This document shows, one piece after another, positions 17,292 through 26,365 of a stretch of 64,000 bases of DNA. Source of the DNA: an uncultured Oscillospiraceae bacterium (GTDB lineage: Bacteria > Bacillota > Clostridia > Oscillospirales > Oscillospiraceae); the NCBI GenBank assembly GCA_910588625.1, contig CAJUQN010000002.1:1-64000 (forward strand), read 5' to 3'. Each line of letters begins with the position of its first letter. Within the stretch, counting starts at the first letter, position 1. Below the pieces are notes generated by a model. It was not told the origin of the DNA and did no database searches. It saw only the letters and a list, made by a program, of their open reading frames with translations. A program made the position numbers and the translations under genes.

Positions 17292-19055
17292 ATGCGCAAA
17301 AGAAAGGGCAAAGGGAACGGCAGATTGCTGCCGGCCTGTTTGGTCCCATTTCTGCTAATTTGTATGTTGCTCAGCAGCTGCGGTCAATCGGAATGTACGG
17401 TGAACTTCGACAGGAATGACGGCACGGGCGATAACATTCCAAGCCAAACCGTTCCGTCCGGGAGTGCGGTCACCGCTCCCAGCGACCCAGTACGGGATGG
17501 CTTCATATTCCTGGGCTGGTTTCAGGACCTGGGCCTGACCCGCGCGTGGGACATGGAAAAGGACAAGGTCCGGTCGGATATGACGCTGTACGCCGGATGG
17601 GAGAGGGATACCGGGGACAGCGTCACCTATCCGGGCGGCGATCAGGATTTTTCCGCTTTGACTTCGCCGGAAAAGCAGGAAGCGGCCTACAGCTATCAGG
17701 CATACTTCCGCCCCGCCATGGATGGTGCCGACCAGCCCTATGTGGGCGACCCCATGCCTTTCTATGAGGATGGGGTCTATTATATCTACTACCTGAAGGA
17801 TAAGGGGGATTCCCGCAACCATTCCATCTATCTGGCCACCACCACGGATTTTGTGAACTATACCGAATATGATGATGTGGTGCTGGAATCCACCCCTGGG
17901 GCGCAGGATGACTGGATCGGCACAGGCTCTGTGGTCAAGGTGGGCGAAAAATATTATCTGTTCTATACCGGCCACACCGATGGGCCTATGGAATTCAAGG
18001 AAAAGGTTATGGCAGCGGTGGGCGACAGCCCTCTGGCGTTCACGAAGCTGGCGGATTGGGCCCTCACCCCTCCCGAGGAGCTGGGCCAAAAACGGGATTT
18101 CCGCGACCCGCAGGCATACTACGATCCCGAAACCGGAGAGATCACTCTGACAGTGACTGCTGCCCAGGACGGTGTGGCGCGGATCTTGAAATTTACATTG
18201 AGTTCTGACCTCCAGACCGCCGTCTATGACGGGATCATCTTCACCGACCCCACAGGTGAATTCTGGAACCTGGAATGCAGCGATACCTTCCGCATTGGCG
18301 ACACCTGGTACATTACCTATTCGGGACAGGATGACACGCTGTGGTTTGCCAGCTCCGATACCCCCTACGGCCCCTATGGCGGGGCGAAGCGGGTGGACGG
18401 CAAGCTGTTCTACGCGGCAAAGCACGTAGATGACGGCAAAAATGCCTACATGGTGGGCTGGGCCCGCCGGTCAGAGGTCATGTCCTCCACTGTGGGGGTC
18501 ACCGGCTGGGCGGGCAACCTTGCCGTGCAGAAGATTGTCCAAAAGGACGACGGCGACCTGGTGCTGGCACCGGTGGATGCTGTCGTAGACGGCTTCAGCG
18601 ACCGTCGGGCCTTGTCCGTTGAAGAGACCCGTGTGTTTGTGGAAGGCGGCGAGGAGGGCTGCACTTACACCGATGCCTTCACCTGCTATGAGAGCTTTCT
18701 GCTTACCGGCGAATTCCGCTATCAAGGGGAAGGTGCTTTCGGCCTGAGCTTTGATTTCAACGGAGACCCTGCTTTTAACAAGTTCATTGCCATCGACCCG
18801 GCGGCGAACAAGCTCCAACTCTGGTTCAACGAGGGCGGCACTCTCATCACTGAGACGGCGGCCAACCTGCAGCCAGGCAGACCCTATTCCTTCACCTACG
18901 TTCAGGAGGGGTCCGTGGGCATCTTTTACATCGACGGCGTGGCCTCCTTGACCGTTCGCCTGTATGGCGCTGGCGGCAAGCCGGTCCAGCTGTTCGCGGA
19001 GAACAACAGTGTGCTGTTCACATCGCTGCGGCAATACACAAAACTTTTATCTTGA
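17292..19055 (+). CDS. Secreted GH32-like lipoprotein with an InlB-type repeat
   Basis: This 587-residue protein has a lipoprotein signal ending at a SSC lipobox (about residue 30). Next comes one Listeria-Bacteroides (InlB B) repeat at about residues 35-105 (DGFIFLGWFQD...MTLYAGW), then a five-bladed propeller and a C-terminal beta-sandwich. The propeller keeps equivalents of the GH32 triad: YVGDPMPFYEDG, KRDFRDPQAYYD and NLECSDTF. It therefore probably trims fructans or binds them on the cell surface and feeds the importer. Either ATG 17292 or the GTG just before it could start translation; the GAGG spacing favours the ATG. The InlB repeat may hold it in the cell wall matrix. Confidence 0.82.
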   Translation: MRKRKGKGNGRLLPACLVPFLLICMLLSSCGQSECTVNFDRNDGTGDNIPSQTVPSGSAVTAPSDPVRDGFIFLGWFQDLGLTRAWDMEKDKVRSDMTLYAGWERDTGDSVTYPGGDQDFSALTSPEKQEAAYSYQAYFRPAMDGADQPYVGDPMPFYEDGVYYIYYLKDKGDSRNHSIYLATTTDFVNYTEYDDVVLESTPGAQDDWIGTGSVVKVGEKYYLFYTGHTDGPMEFKEKVMAAVGDSPLAFTKLADWALTPPEELGQKRDFRDPQAYYDPETGEITLTVTAAQDGVARILKFTLSSDLQTAVYDGIIFTDPTGEFWNLECSDTFRIGDTWYITYSGQDDTLWFASSDTPYGPYGGAKRVDGKLFYAAKHVDDGKNAYMVGWARRSEVMSSTVGVTGWAGNLAVQKIVQKDDGDLVLAPVDAVVDGFSDRRALSVEETRVFVEGGEEGCTYTDAFTCYESFLLTGEFRYQGEGAFGLSFDFNGDPAFNKFIAIDPAANKLQLWFNEGGTLITETAANLQPGRPYSFTYVQEGSVGIFYIDGVASLTVRLYGAGGKPVQLFAENNSVLFTSLRQYTKLLS

Positions 19056-19207
19056 CATTGTTCAAAGAATGCGGCACGTGGGTCACAGAGGACGACATAT
19101 CTGAAAACTGCCAAAGCGGCAATTGATTAAACGCATTATGACAAAAGCCGTTCAGCCCACAAGGCAGAGCGGGTGTGCGCCTTTCCGTGTAAGCGGAAAG
19201 GACGTCT

Positions 19208-19360
19208 ATGAGTGACACAGTCGTTACGGATCAAGGCCAGCAAGTATCAGTGCCAAAGGAGGTCGCAGACTTTTTAGCGCGGGACCGCCGCCGTATGCGG
19301 GCGCAGTACAAGCGGGATCAACGGCGCCTGAGTAGAAGAAATTTTGAAACAGCGCTGTCC
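19208..19360 (+). pseudogene. N-terminal fragment of a conjugative-element sigma-like protein
   Basis: The first about 50 codons (VVTDQGQQVSVPKEVADFLA, then RDQRRLSRRNFETAL) match, from memory, the start of small sigma-70-like proteins of Tn916-type and related clostridial integrative elements. The sigma domain itself is missing: the frame runs on directly into an unrelated ATPase fragment. A GGAAAGGAC site precedes the ATG. Confidence 0.55.
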
Positions 19361-19782
19361 AGCTATGGAGACGTTGCACGTGTGACGGAGGACGCGCCGC
19401 CCAACTTCCATTTCTGTACCGAGAGCCGCATTCTGGGCGATGGGATGGAGGAGCAGCTCCGTCAATTCCTGGCGGAGCACCCGGACATGGTGCTGGTCAT
19501 CATCAACACGCTCCAAATGATCCGGGGCACAACCTACGACAACACCTACGCCAACGATTACCGCGACCTGTCCGCGCTGAAAAGGCTGGCCGACGCCCAT
19601 GACATCGCCATCCTGCTCAGCCACCATCTGCGGAAAGAAAAGGCGGACGATGTGTTCAACCGCATCTCCGGCGCCACCGCCATCAGCGGCGCGGTGGACG
19701 CCAGCTTCACGCTGGTGGAGGAACGGCGGGGCAGCGGCAGGGCGCGTCTCTCCTGCATTGGCAGGGACATCGAGTACCGGGC
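19361..19782 (+). pseudogene. Fragment of a RepA-like AAA ATPase of a mobile element
   Basis: About 140 codons encode PNFHFCTESRILGDG, VLVIINTLQMIRGTTYDN, LSHHLRKEKADDVFNRISGA and SCIGRDIEYR. This is the Walker B half of the RecA-like RepA ATPases (AAA_25 type) found in clostridial conjugative elements. The Walker A half is missing. The fragment is fused in frame upstream to the sigma-like piece and downstream to a transposase, so it is not functional. Confidence 0.6.
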
Positions 19783-20349
19783 GCGGCAAAAGGAAATTGT
19801 CAGGAAAATCCGGGAGGGCAAGGCAGATTATGTGATCAGCCTAAAGGGGAACCATCCGGCCCTTCTGGAGGATATTTCGCTCTACTTTGAACATTTCTCT
19901 GGAGAACTCCCCAGTTGTGTGACCAAGGTGAAGGATCACGGCAGGAGCGAAAGGCGGAATGAGCGTCTGCTGACAGATCGCCGCAGCGAACAGAATGGGA
20001 CGGTCTGCAAGCTGTCGGCATGGTAACTGCAGCGATCAGCAAAAATGATGAAACCACAACAGATACCCGGTATTTTCTCTCTTCTGTTACCGATGTGGAG
20101 CGTTTTGCCTATGCGGTACGCAAGCACTGGGCTATCGAAAACCAGCTCCACTGGCGCCTGGATGTCATTTTTGCCGAGGACGCATCCCGAGCCCGCAAAG
20201 ATATGTCCCCCCTCAACTTGAACGTTTTGCGCAAAACCGCTCTGGCCCTTTGCAAGAACGCTGATTTTGGCCGCAGGCTCAGTATCCAGAAAAAGCGCTT
20301 TGCCGCCGCCTTGAATCCTCAGCGTCTCCTTGATATCCTTTTCGCCTAA
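19783..20349 (+). mobile_element. ISAs1-family transposase C-terminal fragment, frameshifted
   Basis: The text QKEIVRKIREGKADYVISLK, then GNHPALLEDISLYFEHFSG, and in the next frame AVRKHWAIENQLHWRLDVIF and NVLRKTALALCKNADFGRRL is the C-terminal half of an ISAs1 (H-repeat-associated) DDE transposase. The catalytic Glu region (WAIENQLHWRLDV) is kept. The frame changes near 19990-20020 (EWDGLQAVGMVTAA resumes in another frame), so the gene is broken. The N-terminal half and the left terminal repeat are absent. The element ends with a stop at 20347-20349 and meets an oppositely oriented IS66 fragment. Confidence 0.8.
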
Positions 20350-21003
20350 TTTCAATTGCTGCTGCCCTGGCTTAATACTGCGCTCAGCCCGGTTGCTGCT
20401 TAGCTCCAGCCTGCCGTCTTTCAGATAATTGAGCAAATAGAGCCACTGTTCTTTGAGGTAGGACAGCGCCTTGCCCAAAGAGGATTTCGGGGCGGCAGTT
20501 CTGGTATTTGCCCACGCCAACAGAGCGTCCAAAACAGGTTTTGCCTGTTCCAGCCGCTGGTCATAGCGTTCTTTTGGAGGAAGGTCTGCCAGCCCTTCCT
20601 CCATTTTGAATAAGAGATTGCAGTAAGCCAGCCCCTGGGCAGCAGAGCTGTTCTTAGCCTTTCCTTTTGGCAGAGACTTCACAGCCTCGTCAAATTTCCT
20701 CCTGGCATGAGCCCAGCAGCCCACCACAGTAATCTCATCTGGAAGGCTGTGGTACACGTCATAACCGTCCGTGTGGAGATACCCCCTGAAACCGTTCAGG
20801 AATGCCTTCGGATAGCAGGCGCCCCGTCCCGGCTGGTAGTCATACAGCACGATGGGCCGGCCGGTATCCCCGCTGGTGCGGTACAGCCACATATAGCTGT
20901 TGCTCTGGGCTGATTTACCCGGCTCATGAAGCACCTGCATGATGCCGGTATTGATATTTTTCCCCAGCGCTTTGTGAATTGCTTCCCGACCCTCCGGCCC
21001 AAG
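20350..21003 (-). mobile_element. IS66-family transposase internal fragment
   Basis: On the minus strand the frame reads QVLHEPGKSAQSNSYMWLYR, GYLHTDGYDVYHSLP, VVGCWAHARRKFDEAVKSLP and LSSNRAERSIKP, which is the core of an IS66 TnpC transposase. The N-terminus with the zinc-binding region, the start of the DDE motif (ADET) and the part after ERSIKP are missing. At its downstream end the frame continues through antisense ISAs1 sequence, so the long open frame is a chance fusion. At 20940-21003 it joins an integrase fragment. Confidence 0.8.
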
Positions 21004-21408
21004 CATTTGAAGTCCTACCTGGACGCCGCCGATGCACGGGGAGTCCTCCCTATGTTCTACCTGGAGCTGGTGAGCGGCCTGCGGAAGGGTGAGCTGGCGG
21101 CTCTCCTCTGGGATGACCTGGACATCCAGATCCGGACGATTTCCGTCAGCAAGCAGTACATCAAGAACCCCAGCGGCAAGCTGATCCTCTCACAGCCCAA
21201 AACCGAGACTTCGGTGCGGAGGGGATCCATCCCCCAGGAGGCGGTGGCGCTGCTGATCCAGGAGCATGAAAAGCCCCCGGAAAACCCGTATATGTTCCCT
21301 TCCAGCACCACAGGTGAGATGTACTACCCCGACGCTGTGGTAAAGCTCGTAAGCGTCAAAATTCCCCGCGCCTTGCCAGAACCCAGAGGAAATGAGAAAA
21401 TACAATAG
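21004..21408 (+). pseudogene. Truncated tyrosine recombinase (integrase) of a conjugative element
   Basis: The text YLDAADARGVLPMFYLELVS, GLRKGELAALLWDDLDI, RTISVSKQYIKNPSGKL and PYMFPSSTTGEMYYPDAVV matches the catalytic domain of Tn916-like integrases and includes the first catalytic Arg (GLRKGEL). The frame diverges after DAVVKL (about 21350) and stops at 21408, so the HxxR box and the catalytic Tyr are gone. The N-terminal arm-binding domain is replaced by IS66-linked sequence. It cannot catalyse recombination. Confidence 0.75.
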
Positions 21409-21927
21409 AGTCTGGTGTAGTGCCGTGTACGCTCAGGTAGTATCCAGCACTACATGTAATCGAAGTATTTTCTTTTTTGGGGGGAAAAATATGGAGCGAG
21501 GGCTTCAAACAGCGAATCATTACAACCAACGTGCAGCGACACGTTGCTGCAAATAAACTTTAACTGGGCCGGAGGTAAAAGCAGTGGGAAAAGCAGAGAA
21601 AATCCTGCTTCTCCTAACTGATATTCTGAGAAGTGGAATGATGGGGTAACGCCCTGAAACGCTTCCCCTGAGACTGCGTTGGAGGAAAGGGAGCGCAATT
21701 TCCCAGACTGACACAGCACGCTGAAGTCGGCTGAACACACTCGGGGCATGGGCCGCCAAAAATCACGGCCCCGGTTTTCATCCCATTCGACCTGCATTAC
21801 CCGAAGTTCGTGCAATTTGTTCTCTCACTTTTCATGGGGAACATAGAGGAACACCTTTCCATGCCATGCACGGTTTAGTGCAACAAGAATTTCCCAAACA
21901 GAGCCCTTTTTTCGGCAAAAGGCAATG
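21409..21927. other. Gene-free stretch of unknown nature
   Basis: No convincing protein is encoded on either strand over about 520 bases. It contains stretches with RNA-like pairing potential, for example GCAGCGACACGTTGCTGC (21533-21550) and TTCTCCTAACTGATATTCTGAGAA (21609-21632; TTCTC/GAGAA ends). It follows directly after the mobile-element remnants. It may be leftover element DNA or a structured RNA; the family is not recognised. Confidence 0.35.
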
Positions 21928-21956
21928 TTGCGCCAGCTTCCTCAGTCTGATACAAT
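21928..21956 (+). promoter_or_regulatory. Sigma-A-like promoter for the BMP-like gene
   Basis: TTGCGC (21928-21933), 17 bases and TACAAT (21951-21956), ending 33 bases before the ATG at 21990; an AAAGGAGGG ribosome binding site lies between. Confidence 0.55.
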
Positions 21957-21989
21957 ACCCGTGACAGAAATCGAAAGGAGGGCCGCTCC

Positions 21990-23933
21990 ATGCCAAGCTC
22001 CGAAGCCGTACAATATTACCAGCAGGCCCTGAAGCTGGGTCAAAAAGAATATAAGCAATGCGTCCACCGGGGTCTGAACCCCAATATTCAGGCCCTGGGG
22101 GCGGAAAAGCTCCAGCTGTCCCAAATGAAGCTGGGCGTGATGGAGGTGCCCATCTATCTGGTGGTGGGTTCCACGGAGGAGGCCCGGTGCAACTCCTTCT
22201 CCCCCGGGTTTTACCCCCTCATGAGCCCGGACAGTGAGTTTGCCATGAAGTGGACCCACCTGTGCGGGGCCCAGCTCAGCGAGGGCATTCACGACGCCAT
22301 CAAGTGCTACGAGTACCTGGGCCGGTTCTACGTTCAGGAGGGGAACAAGCGGGTGAGCGTGCTGAAAAGCATGGGTTCCGCCACCATCCAGGCGGACGTG
22401 ACCCGGCTCATGCCGGAGAAGTCTGACGACATCACCACCCAGATTTATATGGAGTTTTTGGACTTTTTCAGGCACAGCCGCTGCTGGGGGGTCCATTTCA
22501 GCGAGCTGGGGGGCTATGCCAAGCTCCAGGCGGCGTTGGGCTTCGCCAAGGACGAGGACTGGCCGGAGGACTTCCAGAAGAAGTTTAAGGCCCGGTATTT
22601 CAATTTCCGGAGCAGCTTTTATCGCTTGGGCGGCGGCAGCTTGGGGCTGACTACCGGGGATGCTCTGCTTCGGTGGCTACAGTTCTACTCTGCCCAGGAC
22701 TTTTTGACCTCCATCGGCGAGGGAGACTACCGCAAGACGCTGACGGCCATCTGGAAGGAGCTGTGCGTCCACGCCGAGACCGACCCCATCGCCGTGAGCC
22801 TGGCCCCATCGGGCGAGGGCGAGGAGAGAAAGAGCGTCATGTCCACCCTGCTGGGCGCCAAGAAAAAGCTGCGGCTGGCGTTCCTATTCCAGGGTACGCC
22901 GGAGACCAGCGGCTGGACCGCTGCCCACGACAAGGGTCGCCAATACCTGGAGGAAAAGCTGGAGGACAGCGTCAGCGTGGAGTGCTATTACAACGTGTCC
23001 CCTCAGGGGGCGGAGGCGGTGATTCACGAGGCCGTCAGCGACGGCGCGGAGCTGATCTTTACCACATCCGTTAGCCTGATCGACGCGACTTTGCGGGTGG
23101 CGGTGAAGTATCCCAAGGTGCGGTTTATGAATTGCTCCATCGACCAGCCCTATGTCAATGTGAAGGCGTACTATTGCCGGGTATACGAGGCCAAATTCAT
23201 CACCGGCGCCATCGCCGGGGCGCTGTGCAAGACGGGGAAGATCGGCTATGTGGGCAGCTACCCCATTTTAGGCGTGCCCGCCAGCATCAACGCCTTTGTG
23301 CTGGGCGCGGCGCTGACCAATCCGGATGTCCACATTAACCTGCGCTGGCACTGCTTGCCGGGGGACTATATGTCTGAGTTCAACAAAGAGGGCATCCATC
23401 TGGTGTGCGACCGGGACTATATCGCCGAGCAGCCCTACGGCGCCAAGGGACTGGCCTGGCTGAAGGAGGACGGGGAGCTGACCCTGCTGGCCTCCCCCAG
23501 CTGGCAGTGGGGGGAGCTCTATGTCCGCATGGCGCGGGAGATGCTCCGGGACCCCAAGACCATTCCCCTGGCGGAGGACGCCAGCCGTGCCATCAACTAT
23601 TGGTGGGGCATGGACAGCGGCGTGGTGGATTTGCGCACCAGCCCCGACCTGCCCGAGGGCTGCTGGGCGCTGGCGGACATCCTGCGCCGGGGCATCCGCA
23701 GTGGAATGATCCGCCCCTTCCAGCGGTTTATCCGGGACCAGGAGGGGAATGTGATGAACGATGGCTCCCGAGATATGACCATGGAAGAGATTTTGAAAAT
23801 GGACTGGCTGTGCGACCGGGTGGACGGTTGCCTGCCCTCCTTTGATGAGCTGCTGCCTATCGCCCGGCCCACGGTGCGCCGGCTGGGGGTGGAACGGGAC
23901 AGGATCCCGCCGGAGGAGGAGAAGGAGACGTGA
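21990..23933 (+). CDS. Cytoplasmic BMP-family ligand-binding protein with ParB-like N-domain
   Basis: This 647-residue protein has two parts. Residues 1-280 contain RFYVQEGNKRVSVLKSMG (about 112-130), which resembles the GNRR-type motif of ParB/sulfiredoxin folds. Residues about 290-600 match the BMP (basic membrane protein, PnrA-like) family of nucleoside-binding proteins: KKLRLAFLFQGTPETSGW, KFITGAIAGALCKTGKIGYV. BMP proteins are normally secreted lipoproteins feeding ABC importers, but no signal peptide or lipobox is present here and no permease is nearby. I infer an intracellular sensor or ligand-binding role. It overlaps the next gene by four bases (GTGA), so the phosphoesterase is probably its partner. 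Confidence 0.75.
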   Translation: MPSSEAVQYYQQALKLGQKEYKQCVHRGLNPNIQALGAEKLQLSQMKLGVMEVPIYLVVGSTEEARCNSFSPGFYPLMSPDSEFAMKWTHLCGAQLSEGIHDAIKCYEYLGRFYVQEGNKRVSVLKSMGSATIQADVTRLMPEKSDDITTQIYMEFLDFFRHSRCWGVHFSELGGYAKLQAALGFAKDEDWPEDFQKKFKARYFNFRSSFYRLGGGSLGLTTGDALLRWLQFYSAQDFLTSIGEGDYRKTLTAIWKELCVHAETDPIAVSLAPSGEGEERKSVMSTLLGAKKKLRLAFLFQGTPETSGWTAAHDKGRQYLEEKLEDSVSVECYYNVSPQGAEAVIHEAVSDGAELIFTTSVSLIDATLRVAVKYPKVRFMNCSIDQPYVNVKAYYCRVYEAKFITGAIAGALCKTGKIGYVGSYPILGVPASINAFVLGAALTNPDVHINLRWHCLPGDYMSEFNKEGIHLVCDRDYIAEQPYGAKGLAWLKEDGELTLLASPSWQWGELYVRMAREMLRDPKTIPLAEDASRAINYWWGMDSGVVDLRTSPDLPEGCWALADILRRGIRSGMIRPFQRFIRDQEGNVMNDGSRDMTMEEILKMDWLCDRVDGCLPSFDELLPIARPTVRRLGVERDRIPPEEEKET

Positions 23934-24592
23934 AGCTGCTGGTGATCTCCGACGCCCCAGACCCGGGGCTGTGGGACTACTTCTCCAAGGACAAACTACA
24001 GGGGGCGGACGCCATCATCTCCTGCGGGGACCTGCCCGCCGCCTACCTCACCTTTCTGGTGACCATGGCCAACCGACCTTTGTTCTACGTCCACGGCAAC
24101 CACGACGTGAAATATGAGCACCAGCCCCCGGAAGGGTGCGACTGCATCGACGGCCAGGTGGTGGAGTTCAAGGGCTACCGCATCCTGGGCCTGGGCGGGT
24201 GCATGAAGTACAACGACGGCGCCCACCAATACACTGAGCGCCAGATGGAGCGGCGCATCAGAAAACTGAAGCGCCAGATGAAAAAAGGGGGCGTGGATAT
24301 CCTGGTCACCCACGCCCCCGCCCAGAGAGTGGGGGATATGGACGACCCCTGCCACCGGGGGTTTGCCTGCTTCCGGGGTCTGATGGATGAGTATGCGCCC
24401 CAATATCTGCTCCACGGCCATGTGCACCTCCAGTACACGCCCAACGTACCCCGGGTGCGGGAATATGGGGGGACCACGGTAGTGAACGCCTCGGGGAAAT
24501 ATTTCATCGAGCTGCCGGACAGGCCCTGCGCGGCCCGCCCCCGGGTCAGCGGCTTGATGGGGCTGGTGCAGAGTATGCGTCGGGCGGACTGA
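23930..24592 (+). CDS. Calcineurin-like metallophosphoesterase
   Basis: This 220-residue protein has the metallophosphoesterase fold with metal ligands in LVISDAPDPG (an altered D-x-H motif: the His is replaced), SCGDLP, YVHGNHD (residues 55-58), VTHAPAQ and LHGHVHL (about 163-166). Such enzymes cleave phosphodiesters or phosphomonoesters with a two-metal centre. Translation starts at GTG 23930, overlapping the stop of the BMP-like gene, which implies coupled expression. The first motif reads D-A-P rather than D-x-H, which could weaken one metal site. Substrate unknown; a nucleotide is possible given the partner family. Confidence 0.82.
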   Translation: MKLLVISDAPDPGLWDYFSKDKLQGADAIISCGDLPAAYLTFLVTMANRPLFYVHGNHDVKYEHQPPEGCDCIDGQVVEFKGYRILGLGGCMKYNDGAHQYTERQMERRIRKLKRQMKKGGVDILVTHAPAQRVGDMDDPCHRGFACFRGLMDEYAPQYLLHGHVHLQYTPNVPRVREYGGTTVVNASGKYFIELPDRPCAARPRVSGLMGLVQSMRRAD

Positions 24593-24629
24593 GTGTCAGG
24601 CTTTTCCCGCAGGGGGGAAGGCTTAAAAA

Positions 24630-24659
24630 AGCTGGCGGACACGCTTGTGTCTGCCAGCT
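24630..24659. terminator. Bidirectional terminator
   Basis: AGCTGGCGGACAC pairs with GTGTCTGCCAGCT around a GCTT loop, with six A before and TTTT after. It lies between the convergent phosphoesterase and symporter genes and can serve both. Confidence 0.85.
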
Positions 24660-24682
24660 TTTCTCATGTAAGACGGACAGCT

Positions 24683-26182
24683 TTACCGCTCGCCCCGTTT
24701 GACGGCCTCGGCGGCTTCCTTCTGGGTGTCCGGGAAATTGGAGAGGAGGGGCTCCACATCCTTCCCCTTCAGCTTGCGGTCCACATAGTTTCTGGTGATG
24801 TTCACCACGATGGGGGACAGCACCAGCACGCCGATCAGGTTGGGCAGCATCATCATACCGTTGAGGGTGTCGGCGATTTCCCAGGCCAGGTTTTCGCCCA
24901 TCACCGCGCCGCCGAAGGTGGCGAGCACAAAGATGACTTGATAAACCTTGGTGATTTTCTCCCCGAACAAAAACTCGCAGGCCTTGCTGCCGTAGTGGCT
25001 CCAGCCCAGGCAGGTGGAGAAGGCGAACAGCATCACGGAGATGGCCACAAAGGCCGCCCCGGCAAAGCCGAAGTGCATAGAGAACACGGTGCTCACCATA
25101 TTCGCCTTGGTCAGGGCCACGCCGTTGTACTCGGTCAGGGCCACGCCGGTTTCCAGGTCCACCAGGCCGGAGGACAGCACGGAGAAGGCGGTGAGGGTGC
25201 ACACGATGATGGTGTCGGCGAACACCTCGAAGATGCCCCACATACCTTGCCGTACCGGCTCTTTGACGTTGGAGCTGGAGTGGACCATGACGGAGGAGCC
25301 CAAGCCCGCCTCGTTGGAGAACACACCCCGTTTCATACCCTGCTCGATAGCCAGCTTGACACCGTAGCCCACGATGCCGCCGCCCGCGGCCTGGAGGGCA
25401 AAGGCGCCCTTGAAAATGGCGGAGAACACCTCGCCCACCATGGAGATGTTGGAGCAGAAGATGACGATGGAACCGACCATGTACAGGATCACCATGAAGG
25501 GCACAATTTTCTCTGTGACAGAGGCAATGCGCTTCAGACCGCCCAGCACCACCAGCCCGGTAAGAATGACGATGACGATGCCGGTGACCCAGGTGGGGAT
25601 GCCAAAGGCAGTGTTCATATTGCCGGAAATGGAGTTGATCTGGGTCATGTTGCCGATGCCGAAGGAGGCCAGGAAGCAGAACACGGAAAAGGCCACCGCC
25701 AGCACCATACCGACGGTCTTACAGCCCTTCTTGGCGCCCAGGCCGTCCCGCAGATAGTACATAGCGCCGCCAGACCACTCCCCGGAGGAGTTCTTGCGGC
25801 GGTAGTAGATGCCCAGCACATTCTCGGAGTAGTTGGTCATCATGCCGAAGAAGGCGATGAGCCACATCCAGAACACGGCGCCGGGGCCGCCCACCATGAT
25901 GGCCCCCGCCACGCCCACGATGTTGCCGGTGCCCACGGTGGCGGCAAGGGCGGTGCACAGGGACTGGAACTGGGAGATAGACTTGTCCTGGGTGTGGCCC
26001 ACCACATCCTTGTGGAAGATAGCGCCGATGGTCTCTTTCATCCAGTGGCCGATGTGGGTGATTTGAAAGAACTTGGTCCAGCAGGTCATAAAAACACCCA
26101 CGAAAGCCAGCAGGATCAGCGCGGGCCAGCCCCAGAAGATGTTGTTGAGGAAGTTGTTGACGTTGGCAACGGCTTCTAACAT
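24683..26182 (-). CDS. Sodium:alanine (AGCS family) symporter
   Basis: This 499-residue transporter has about eleven membrane helices and imports alanine or glycine with sodium. AGCS signatures are ATVGTGNIVGVAGAIMVGGP and GMKRGVFSNEAGLGSS, with GGAMYYLRDGLGAKKG in between. The start was set at 26182 (MLEAVANVN), which has an AGAGGAG site; an earlier in-frame ATG at 26203 overlaps this site. The gene stands alone with its own promoter and a terminator shared with the convergent phosphoesterase. Confidence 0.93.
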   Translation of the reverse strand: MLEAVANVNNFLNNIFWGWPALILLAFVGVFMTCWTKFFQITHIGHWMKETIGAIFHKDVVGHTQDKSISQFQSLCTALAATVGTGNIVGVAGAIMVGGPGAVFWMWLIAFFGMMTNYSENVLGIYYRRKNSSGEWSGGAMYYLRDGLGAKKGCKTVGMVLAVAFSVFCFLASFGIGNMTQINSISGNMNTAFGIPTWVTGIVIVILTGLVVLGGLKRIASVTEKIVPFMVILYMVGSIVIFCSNISMVGEVFSAIFKGAFALQAAGGGIVGYGVKLAIEQGMKRGVFSNEAGLGSSVMVHSSSNVKEPVRQGMWGIFEVFADTIIVCTLTAFSVLSSGLVDLETGVALTEYNGVALTKANMVSTVFSMHFGFAGAAFVAISVMLFAFSTCLGWSHYGSKACEFLFGEKITKVYQVIFVLATFGGAVMGENLAWEIADTLNGMMMLPNLIGVLVLSPIVVNITRNYVDRKLKGKDVEPLLSNFPDTQKEAAEAVKRGER

Positions 26183-26217
26183 AGCGATCTCCTCTTTTCT
26201 CAAAGATACTCCACCGC

Positions 26218-26246
26218 AGTATATAATAAAAGTGCCAAAAACGCAA
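26218..26246 (-). promoter_or_regulatory. Promoter of the AGCS symporter
   Basis: Read on the minus strand: TTGCGT (26241-26246), 17 bases, TATACT (26218-26223), 36 bases before the start. Confidence 0.55.
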
Positions 26247-26365
26247 GAAAAAATGAACGCTTTTCATTTTGGAAAGCGGAATTTCCAGAAAAACGCCAAA
26301 TATCAGGAGAATGACGGCGCGAAATTGTTAGAAAACGCAAGTGACTCTTCTGAAAAATTCATTTG

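Noticed and set aside
19936..21006. 356-codon fusion frame on the minus strand
   Set aside because: It joins an IS66 fragment with antisense ISAs1 sequence; no single protein family spans it.
21409..21927. Complete group II intron or retron
   Set aside because: No reverse transcriptase frame, no clear 5' GTGYG boundary and no domain V hairpin were found; only weak resemblance remains.
24593..26179. 528-codon open frame on the plus strand
   Set aside because: It is antisense to the AGCS symporter and His/Gly-rich, typical of a shadow frame in GC-rich DNA.
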